From assembly GCF_023065955.2 (NCBI RefSeq), contig NW_026622808.1, positions 31,012,475-31,076,474 on the forward strand: DNA of 64,000 nt, given 5' to 3'. Source of the stretch: Ursus arctos. Lineage: Eukaryota > Chordata > Mammalia > Carnivora > Ursidae. Within the stretch, counting starts at the first letter, position 1; the number at the start of each line of letters is the position of its first letter. This document shows positions 56,106-64,000 of this stretch, one piece after another. The notes under the pieces are model-generated. The model was not told the DNA's origin, ran no database searches, and saw nothing but the letters and a program-made list of their open reading frames with translations. The position numbers and the translations under genes are program-made.

Positions 56106-56521
56106 TTAAAAAAAGCACATTAAATAAAGAATATTAATGTTTTACATGTATTATCTAAGAGAGGTTCATTGAATGTTACCTGATAAAAAAGATCACAGAT
56201 TTTTAAAATATGAATGTCCCTCCACATTTCTAAATACAACTTGCAACGACCACTAGATTTCCTATTACAATTATATTAACTGTCATCAATGGCATTAAGT
56301 ATCTCCACAGAGCAAATTAAATAACACAGGCCCTGCCCTTTGTTTACAGTTTCAATTATGTCGACAAATCAAACTCTAACCCGTTATAAGGCCTTCAGAT
56401 ATCAAATCAAATAAGCAAACATGTCCCTTTCATATTTGCCTACTGTAGACCTGTGTCCACTTGCTGCATTCCTCAAGTAATTACTTCATGGAAGTCTTTT
56501 CCCAGCCACTATGGGACCATT

Positions 56522-56751
56522 CAGACCTTTTAATTTTTTTTTTTTAAAGATTTTATTTATTTATTTGACAGAGATAGAGACAGCCAGCGAGAGAGGGAAC
56601 ACAAGCAGGGGGAGTGGGAGAGGAAGAAGCAGGCTCATAGTGGAGGAGCCTGACGTGGGGCTCGATCCCATAACGCCAGGATCACGCCCTGAGCCGAAGT
56701 CAGACGCTCAACCACTGTGCCACCCAGGCGCCCCCAGACCTTTTAATTTTT
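56522..56751 (-). repeat. CanSINE with TSD
   Basis: Element 56539-56734, ursid-type. CAGACCTTTTAATTTTT duplicated. Confidence 0.93.
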
Positions 56752-57315
56752 AGAAAATGGATCTGAAAGGTATTCAGGTGATCAAGGGTGATGGCTTATC
56801 CAATTTCAGTCCTAGAATTGTTGCCTGGAAAATTGAGCTGAAGGAATAGAAAGCCACAAATGGCTCTAACATGGATCCCAAATTGAGAAAAGTGAAGAGA
56901 AAAATCTCAACTCCAAGTTCACTTTGATCTAGGCTATTGGGAAGTTGAGAGTGGAGGAAGGTGTGTTTTGACACAAGCAAACTTACCCTCAATCTCTAAA
57001 GCTCTGGGAACCATTGCTCACACCAGTCCGAGGGCCCAGCCTCCTGCCGTGGGTGCCCTCTGAATGGAACCAGCCCAGGTGGCAGGTGCCCAGATCTCCC
57101 TCCTGGAAACCCCCACGCACCCAGCACAAAAACAGCACAGGAAAGCCCAAGCATGCCCTCCCCTCAGAGTGGGGCCTGCAACTTGCCAACATGCACATGC
57201 GCATGCAGCCCCCCTATCTTCCCAAGGCCCGCCGCATACTCATAACCATCGCTCCACGTATGCCAGGAGCTATACCCGCCTAAGGCAAGCCTTCTCTATT
57301 TTTTTAATCTAATAT

Positions 57316-57420
57316 TTTATTTTTTTTAAGTAATCTCTACATCCATCCAAGGTGGGGCTTGAACTCCCAACCCCAAGATCAAGAGTCACATGCTCTAAGG
57401 ACTGAGCCAGGCAGCCCCCC
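57316..57420 (-). repeat. Short tRNA-Lys-only SINE
   Basis: AAGTAATCTCTACATCCATC and GGACTGAGCCAGGCAGC. Confidence 0.8.
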
Positions 57421-57574
57421 TGCCCCCCGCAAGCCTTCTCTCTTCTCCTGTAAGGCTGCTAGTCAGCAGGCATTCAACACCCAGACATTTAGAGACCCCA
57501 TGCTATCTTGCACTTATTGAAATAATGCTTGTTACCATTCTTACGCCGCATCATTTGAATAGGTTTCCGCTCCC

Positions 57575-57700
57575 AAATTGAATTACAAGTTGCTTGAGGG
57601 ATAGAACTGTGCTTTATCTCTTTTGAATCCCCCCTCAACGTCCAGAACAGTGCCCAGCACAGAGCAGGAACTCAAGAAATGGTGGTTGGTAGTGATGGTC
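57575..57700 (+). repeat. L2/MIR3-type 3' end
   Basis: AGAACAGTGCCCAGCACAGA and AAGTTGCTTGAGGGATAGAA. Confidence 0.6.
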
Positions 57701-58132
57701 ATGGCTGGAAGTCAGAGGACGGCTGAATCTCCACATGTGGGTCCATCTTCCGTCACTACTGAGAGAGTCCCAAGGGGTATATGTCACTTCCCTCCCACAT
57801 CACCTACAATCCCTGAGCCCACAGCCCTTCCAGGAAGACACTTAAGTTTCCAGGCACTGATTGCAAGAAGCCATATTAAGCCCCTCACCATGTCTTCTCT
57901 TTTAGCAGTGTTTTCCCCCGGTCAGTACCTTGTGGGGAATGCTCCTCTCTCATGGGCACCACCCTTAGTTCTGGTGTAAATAAGCGAACTTCTGAGTGGT
58001 CACCAGGAGACCTCTCGGAAAGGCAGGTCGTTTCCTTATTTGTTTTAAGGGTGGGAAAGGACAGAATTACTACCAAGCACAGCTGAGGGGTGCATAAAAG
58101 GAGAGGGGGCGTCCGCTGGGACGAGTCCCTAC

Positions 58133-58136
58133 CTTC
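58133..58136 (-). promoter_or_regulatory. KIF9: Candidate donor of a KIF9 leader exon (GGAAG|gtaggg)
   Basis: KIF9 coding exon 1 has an upstream acceptor, so a leader exon must exist. On the minus strand, donor-like sequences occur at 58132 (GGAAG|gtaggg), 58729 (GAGCG|gtgaac) and 56986 (TGAGG|gtaagt). The last has the best donor score by eye but lies outside the CpG island. Transcript data are needed to choose. Confidence 0.25.
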
Positions 58137-58818
58137 CAGCGCTCCTGCCCAGACCAGGCGCTCTCATATGGAACGCTCACAGCTATCAGAACAGCGGCAG
58201 CATCTGAACCCCAAAACAACAGGGTCCAAACGCACCCGGCCTCGATTCCAGGCAGAACTGGCCTTTTCCCTTTTCCTCACCCAACATACCGGTCCCCTGC
58301 GTGGATTGTGGTAGGCAGTTGGCCTTGGGACCATTCCTGTCCCTCTCTGGAGCGGTTTCCTCATCTGTACAGCGAGCGGATCGACCTGGCAATCCCGAAG
58401 CCCCCTCCAGTTCGAAAACTGACGAGTACAGAAGGGTCCGGAAGACCTCTGGTCCCCCACTTCGCGCCCTCTCAACCTCGGCAGCGACGCAGAGCCCTCG
58501 TGGGACCAGGGAACGTTAGATCCGAAGACCCTAAGCCGCAGCCTGCCCGAAAGGGCCCCCCACGATGCCGCGCTCTCTCCTCCGCTCGGATTTCACAGAT
58601 CAGCGAGCTAAGCCAGGGGACTCCCAGGTGGAGCAGTGTTCGGATCCCAGTCGCTGCCAGCCGCCTCGGCGTACACCCCCTCTCCAGCCTTGCTTCTCCC
58701 CACCCGGGCGGCGCGTGGCCCCTGTTCACCGCTCCGGAGGCAGTGGCCCTCCCGCCGCGCCACCGCTGCATGTGCAGCGACCGCAAGCACCACTGGCCGC
58801 GGCAGAACTGTGTACATA

Positions 58819-58832
58819 GCCGCCATGGCAAC
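58819..58832 (+). promoter_or_regulatory. RFX X-box motif in the shared promoter
   Basis: GCCGCCATGGCAAC fits the X-box consensus RYYNYY-(1-3 nt)-RRNRAC at every position. On the minus strand, the KIF9 sense strand, it begins GTTGCCAT, the strong RFX half-site. RFX factors drive ciliary genes, and KIF9 is a ciliary motor. The overlapping minus-strand CCATGGCGGC also resembles a YY1 site. Confidence 0.6.
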
Positions 58833-58849
58833 GGGCCGTTTCCGCAGAT

Positions 58850-58859
58850 TCCGGAAGTA
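58850..58859 (+). promoter_or_regulatory. ETS-like site
   Basis: TTCCGGAAGT is a palindromic GGAA/TTCC ETS (GABPA-type) motif, common in CpG bidirectional promoters. It lies 18 bp from the X-box. Confidence 0.45.
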
Positions 58860-59140
58860 TCGGGGTAGTGGCGGAAATGAAGTCCGCGGCCCTGGGCCGA
58901 GATATGAGTAAGGTCAGGGCCGAACTGGGAAGACGGGAAATGGGACCGGTTAATCTAGAAGGACTGCGGCAGCTGCAGCCGCGAAAGCACGGTCGGGAAA
59001 ACGAAGGAACGAAGGCTGCCCTTGCACCAGGAAGCGGGGCAGCGGGGCTTCCGGCGCAGAGCAGCCCGAGACTACGGCGGCCGCGCAGGCCCGTCTGCTT
59101 CCAGCCCTGAGCTCCGGGCGGCAGTCCGCGCGCGCCCTCG

Positions 59141-59149
59141 CCCCGCCCC
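59141..59149 (+). promoter_or_regulatory. Sp1-like GC box
   Basis: CCCCGCCCC lies 54 bp upstream of the KLHL18 ATG. A GCCTGCGCAG NRF1-like motif follows at 59175-59184. Confidence 0.45.
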
Positions 59150-59202
59150 GTTTAATATCGAGCCGGCCAGCCAGGCCTGCGCAGTCGCGGCGGCCGGGGA
59201 AG

Positions 59203-59331
59203 ATGGTGGAGGACGGCGCGGAGGAGCTGGAGGACCTGGTACACTTCTCCGTGTCCGAGTTGCCTAGTCGCGGCTACGGCGTCATGGAGGAGATCCGGCG
59301 GCAAGGCAAGCTGTGCGACGTGACGCTCAAG
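59203..59331 (+). CDS. KLHL18: KLHL18 coding exon 1 (residues 1-43; remainder beyond window)
   Basis: Starts [20 protein letters not shown] and continues to GKLCDVTLK, the N-terminal tail and first residues of the BTB domain of Kelch-like 18. It ends on a codon at AAG|gtaccg. Family knowledge: KLHL18 is a BTB-BACK-Kelch substrate adaptor for CUL3 ubiquitin ligase, reported to act on Aurora A at mitotic entry and on UNC119 in photoreceptors. The next exon (IGDHKFSAH by homology) is not found before base 64000, so intron 1 exceeds 4.6 kb. The gene is divergent from KIF9, in the same order as in other mammals. The start codon sits in AAGATGGTGG, a YY1-like context inside the CpG island. Confidence 0.95.
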
Positions 59332-60279
59332 GTACCGAGGGCTGGGCAGCGTGGGGCTGAGGGATAAGGAACCGAGTGGGGAGGAAAGAGGGGCGGGGGG
59401 TAGGGGAAGAGAGGTCTAGTGGACAGAGCGGTGGGGCAAGAAGGTTGGAGGGAGACCGAGTAGGGGAGCGAGAGGTGCGGAGTGGGAGGGGGGATTGGGG
59501 CTGAGTGGGGAGACGGGCAGGGACAGTCTCTCAGCCCTTAGAAGGACAGGCTGAGAGGTGCGCGGCTGAGGCCCTCGGGGTGGGAGACATTGGGGTGCCC
59601 GCCTCCCTTTTCTGTCACACAGACAGGAGAAAATGGACTTGCGACCCCTCTGGAGAGGAGGGGGCGGCGGCCGCCTCTACGTTCTGTTGGGCACTAGTGA
59701 AGCACCTTCTCTTGTCTCCCTAGACATTTCTTTGTGCCCCCTGAAGTTAGCTGTGCCGTTGTAAGGCGCAGGCTTCTCCTTAGGAATCATTGCTTGCCCT
59801 TGATTGTTAGATTACTGCCTTGTCTCTTAAGAGCTTTTAAAATAGGATCTGGATATCTTTTGAGGTGGACATCTACTCAGCCCCCCACTGGAAGGTGCAT
59901 CACTACCTCCACAAAGGTCTGGGAGGATGGACTGGGTCTGCATGGGGAGAGGGATCCCTTAACCACCTGTTCCCTACTGGCATCCTGGGCCCAAGAGCCA
60001 GGCTTCCTCCTGTGCTTTGCATCCAGTCCTGCTGGAGAGGCATGCTGTGCGGCTCCTTGGCCTAACTCCTGAGCCCTCTGGAGCCCTCCACGTGGGAAGG
60101 TGCTGCTGTGAACTGTGTTCCCTCTTGGGCTTTGGCTGGAAGGCTCTCAGCATCTGTGGAGGACCACATGAAATATATATACACATACAGAGATCTTTTC
60201 GCCGTGCTTATTTTCTACAGAATTAAGGAAACTTTTTTCCCCCGTATTTTCAGTCAGACCTCTGGAGACAGGAGAATAG

Positions 60280-60465
60280 AATGGTTAAGACTGTGGAGAT
60301 AGGAGGATTTGGATTAAAATCCTAGTGGTAACCTTGCGCGAGTTACTTAATCTCTCTAAGCTTCAGTTTTCCAAATGTAAAAACCAGGATGATTTCTAAT
60401 TCTCAGTATTAGTGTGAGGATTCAATGAGAAAATTTGTAGTATTCTTTGCATGGTGCCCGGCTTA
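60280..60465 (+). repeat. MIR
   Basis: GAATGGTTAAGACTGTGGAG, GTTACTTAATCTCTCTAAGC and GTGTGAGGATTCAATGAGA. Confidence 0.75.
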
Positions 60466-61394
60466 AGTTTTTCATCCTCCAAAGAAGGTTGGTTTTCCAA
60501 GAGAGGAGTTAAGTGGTCTGAGAGGGAAAAGGATCTTCAGCGGGGAACCAAGGGGTTTGAGAAAAATGAGCCTGAGCTAAAGGAGGCAGAGGAAGTAAAT
60601 ATAAATGAGAGATTTTTGTCCATGGTGATTACATGGTAGAAGATGTCGAGGCTACTAGAGGTTTGTAGTAGAAGAATGATCTGGTTGTGGCAGTAACGCT
60701 TGGGGTGAGTAGAGACTGGTGAAAAACAGTAATAGGGGAGGATTTGCGGGTTAAGATTTAGGCTGTAAGGTTGAGCCAGGGAAAGCTTGTGAGACACAGA
60801 GAAGCAAAAAGGTTATGCTAGAAGGGGATGGTTACAGATATTGCTACATAAATTGAAGTAGTGTGTTTTGCCTCTGCATTTAATGCAAATACAGAATATA
60901 ACAATCCTTTAGCGTAACAATGCTTGTATGGTTTTTTTTTTCCATTACAGTGCTTTTTGTTCATTCAAAGGGACAAGAAAATTATCAGAAGTAGTTCCAA
61001 CCAAGAGTGTCGGTCTAAATTGCTGTTTTAAGCATCTGGGACATAAGGACTAGTATAAAGGAACAGGGTAGAGCTGGACAGGACCTAGAGAGTGTTTGCT
61101 TCATTGGTTTTCTAACTCTTTTGTACAGCCTGAGGAGTAGCTCACGGCAGTGTGATGGTGGGGCCTGGGGAGAGGCCAAACAAACCAGGCTCTCCCTCAT
61201 TTCACTCCCCTTCACTGGAGCTGCTCTGTGAAATCTGTTTTGGTTTCTCTCTCTCTCTCTCTCACTTTCTCTCAGGATAGAGTCTTTCCTGAAACTTCTG
61301 TTGTTTCCGGACTGTCTTCCAAATAAATAGGTACTGAAGAGTCAGTTGGAAACTTTTTGGTGTGGGATGGATTTATTGACTAGTGGGCCTCCTT

Positions 61395-61600
61395 GTACGG
61401 CAGTGCTTCTCAATCTTTAGCAAGTATTAGAATCACCTGGTGGCCTGTTTGCACACTGGTTGTTGGACCTCACCCCAGAATTTTGTATTCAGTATGTCTG
61501 GCATGGGCCTGAGAATTTACATTTCTGACAAATTCCCCAGTGATGCTACTCCTGGCCTGGGGCCACATTCTGAGAGGCAAAACTATAGGGTGATGGGCCT
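61395..61600. mobile_element. MER20-class hAT relic
   Basis: CAGTGCTTCTCAATCTTTAG, TTAGAATCACCTGGTGG and CACATTCTGAGAGGCAA. Confidence 0.6.
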
Positions 61601-62094
61601 GCCCTTTTCAGTGCGATATGTTCAGAGTCCATGGACCTTCATTCAGGCTTCTGCCTGAGTGGAATAAGCTTGGCTGTTATCATTCTAGGAATCTCATGGT
61701 GGGAGGGCACTGGGGGCTCCTGCTTCTGTACTCACTTTCACTTAATCCCCTGAATGGTGCCACTTCCTTCTCTTCAGTGGTTAGTTCTCTGGTTGCCCAA
61801 GTCTGGAGTCTAGTTCATCCTGTCCAGATGATAAACCTCCAGTCTTCTGCTGGCTGGTGACCAGTACTGCCTGATTTCAGCCTCCCTTATGCTCACACCT
61901 TCAGAGGAAACCTGAGTCTCCAACAGTTGAGGTTCGGAAGGGACTCCACAGTGGCTTACTGTGTGTAGCACTCAGTGCTCTCCATCGAAGTTAGTCACTA
62001 CTCATCTTCCAAAGTTTGGTGATATTTTTGATCTGCTCTCTCTCTCTTTCAGCTTCTTTTTCCTTGGGAGCTTTGCTGTTCCTTGGCTGTCAGT

Positions 62095-62325
62095 CTGAGA
62101 GGTGGCATAGCACAGACTCAAGCCAAACTGCCTGGGTTGGAATCCTGGCTCTGACACATATTAGCTGCGAAAACTTGGGCAAGTTCCTTAAATGCTGGGG
62201 ACCCAGTTTCTTCATCTGTAAAATGGGCGTCATCACCTACCTAATAAGAGTGTTAGGGATTCCATTAGTTAACTTAAAACAATCATGTAGTAAATGCTCA
62301 GTACGCAGCAGGCATTTATGAATAA
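62095..62325 (+). repeat. MIR, nearly full length
   Basis: TGCCTGGGTTGGAATCCTGG, TTCTTCATCTGTAAAATGGG and AGTAAATGCTCAGTACGCAG in order. Confidence 0.8.
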
Positions 62326-62499
62326 TGACGTAATTACGAATAATAATGGTGGGGTTTCTAGAGAGGGGAAGTAAATGGAGATGTTCAGCCTGCCATTTTG
62401 AATTTGTTTTAGCTTCTGATGAATTCTGGGTGATTTTATCTAAACATAATGTTCATTGTCTTAAAACAGTTTGCAGACCCCTGCTCTGCTTCGGTAGCC

Positions 62500-62645
62500 T
62501 GCATGTTACAGATGAGGACCCAAGCCCAGAGGAAGGGACTTGTTCAAAGTCACAGATTGAGTTAGGCGGAGCTAGGACTAGGGACTGGACTCCTGGTCTC
62601 TGTTCTCTGGCTCAGATGTACTTTCGTGCTCTCCTGTTGCCTCTT
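62500..62645 (-). repeat. MIR fragment
   Basis: TTACAGATGAGGACCCAAGC and CAAAGTCACAGATTGAGTTA, minus orientation. Confidence 0.65.
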
Positions 62646-63522
62646 CTATCACCGGCAGTGACAGAACTAATTCCAGCCTCTACCATGTAAATTAACCTGC
62701 TTCAGGTAGATTAACAACAGGTCGTCTTTTCTATCTTCCTGAGCTCTAGGGAGTGTGTGAAAGTTAGTGTTAGCAGGTATGATGCATTCTCAAAATTCAC
62801 TGCCAACTCTCAAACCTCACTTAATTTTGTTTTTGGAAATATTTAAAATTTAAATTCCTTGGACACCTGTTGGATAATTAAGAAGAGGCAGAACAGAAAG
62901 GGTAATAATACTGGATTTTAAAAATCATATTCTATATCTATGTTGACTTGAACCTTTTCTTAAAAACTGAAATGATGAACCCCCTCCCTAGAAAAATGCA
63001 CATACTTAACATACATGCAGAAGTTTGTGTTCAGTCTTAAGAGTAATTCCCCTGAGGCCTGTCTCTGGCTCTTGGGTTATGAATCCAGCTGAGTATTGTT
63101 CTCCTTTCAGAAAAAGCCCATGGTCCGTCTGCATGACAAATCATTTAATCTTAAAGGTTAGGAGGATAACAATGCAAGACTTCTTGGCAACCTGTAGCAT
63201 CAGGCTTGGTCTGGTAGAGAGGTTTGCATCTGTCATGGCTCCCATCCCCTCTTCCCATCAGCCAGTTTCCTCTCCTTTCCTCTGGGCTGCCAGTTGCCCA
63301 GTGCTCAGGCCATATCTGTCAGGTTCACCAGGGTCCAGCAAGTTAGGCAGACTCCCCAGATTCAATGAGTGTTCACCACAGTTTGTTATTCATAAGATCT
63401 AGACCCACCATTTAACATCCTCTCACCTCACATACTCCTTTTTCTTTATTTGGGAGAGCAGAAGGGGGTCAACAAACCTGCATATTATTCACAGACCCGT
63501 AAGCTTAGGAGAGGAGCTTCCT

Positions 63523-63573
63523 ACTCTCTCTCTCTCTCTCTCTCGCTCCCTCTCTCTCTCTCTCTCTCTCTTT
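63523..63573. repeat. (TC)n microsatellite
   Basis: Two TC runs split by CGCTCC, followed by TTTCAG. Confidence 0.95.
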
Positions 63574-64000
63574 CAGTTTTGCAACCACTAATGAGCTTCA
63601 TTCATTTGCTGGCATTGGTCTTCTAGCATTTTCCCAAGGCCCTTGAACCCAGATTTGAGAATTTATCCTCCAGGAAGAAATGTCTTTTCCATGGGTAAAA
63701 GGTACAGTATTAGAATATTTCCATTCGACCTGCGAAATCTAGGTACACGATTCTCATTGAAACTGGCTTCAGAAGCCACACGTTTGAGTCTGGAATCTCA
63801 CACTGATTTGGTGACGAAAGAGTGTGTGGAAAAGGATATCAGGAAGTGAAGTCAGGACTTGTTGATGCGTGCCGTTTTTATGTTCTGTGTGGTATGGTGA
63901 GTTACACAGGTATAATTATAGAGCTGGGAGAATCCTATGAAAAGGAGCCATACAAGTCCTCTATCAAAGCCATTCATTTTAAAGCTTAAAAAACCCTGAG

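Larger units (their letters stand above)
53289..58100 (-). other. KIF9 5' leader intron(s)
   Basis: No coding exon is seen. Repeats are an L1 3' fragment at 54215-54359, CanSINEs at 54369, 55225, 55926 and 56539, and a short tRNA-Lys SINE at 57316. 52000-54180 and 57430-58090 are mostly unique sequence, apart from an L2/MIR relic near 57575. Confidence 0.6.
58350..59500. promoter_or_regulatory. CpG island and bidirectional KIF9/KLHL18 promoter region
   Basis: Dense CpG dinucleotides and high GC contrast with the flanking DNA. No CanSINE or L1 is inserted here. It covers KLHL18 exon 1 and the expected first exon of KIF9 on the other strand. No TATA box is evident, which fits a dispersed CpG promoter. 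Boundaries are by eye. Confidence 0.8.
59332..64000 (+). other. KLHL18: KLHL18 intron 1 (partial)
   Basis: GC-rich to about 59700, then ordinary intronic DNA. It holds MIR relics near 60280, 62095 and 62500, a hAT relic near 61395 and a TC microsatellite at 63523. Unlike the KIF9 side it contains no recognisable CanSINE. No further KLHL18 exon is visible. Confidence 0.7.

Noticed and set aside
56511..56753. Frames encoding FKILFIYLTEIETASERGNT-like peptides, seen at many sites
   Set aside because: These are translations of minus-oriented CanSINE copies, repeated throughout the window, not genes.
58308..58868. 186-codon plus-strand frame in the CpG island
   Set aside because: High GC lowers stop frequency, overlapping frames exist on both strands, and the peptide has no recognisable domain.

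Overview
The window is mammalian nuclear DNA from a caniform carnivore, most likely a bear or giant panda. The evidence is dozens of tRNA-Lys-derived CanSINEs. Many carry a body variant (tRNA-like head, then the GCTCCTCCGCTATGAGCC segment and a C/T-rich stretch ending in AATAAATAAAATCTT) that I associate from memory with ursid genomes. No bacterial, plasmid, phage or CRISPR features are present.

Two protein genes can be supported, arranged head to head. KIF9, a kinesin-9 family motor of motile cilia and sperm flagella, lies on the minus strand. All 20 coding exons are present between 53283 (ATG) and 9660 (stop). Every junction is GT-AG, all phases agree, and the exons sum to 2370 nt, or 789 residues plus stop. 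KLHL18, a BTB-Kelch adaptor for CUL3 ubiquitin ligase, starts on the plus strand. Only its first coding exon (59203..59331, 43 codons) is in the window; the rest lies beyond base 64000. Between them is a CpG-rich bidirectional promoter region with Sp1-, NRF1- and ETS-like sites and a good match to an RFX X-box, the element typical of ciliary genes.

Layout: 1..9400 is repeat-rich intergenic DNA downstream of KIF9, including one unidentified open frame near 511..747. 9423..9710 holds the KIF9 3' end. 9711..53190 holds KIF9 introns and exons, with long repeat-filled introns 19, 16, 9 and 4. 53289..~58700 is the KIF9 5' leader intron(s). ~58100..59500 is the shared CpG island. 59332..64000 is KLHL18 intron 1. 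Repeats include full-length CanSINEs with clear target-site duplications, short tRNA-Lys-only SINEs, L1 fragments, two old MaLR-type LTRs, hAT-family DNA transposon relics, MIR/L2 fragments and microsatellites.

I did not find a new biological system. The observations most worth checking are the X-box in the shared promoter, an acceptor at KIF9 coding exon 17 that is also a perfect donor (AG|GTGAGT, the recursive-splicing layout), nested and inverted SINE pairs, an intronic G-quadruplex candidate, and the unidentified 79-codon open frame.
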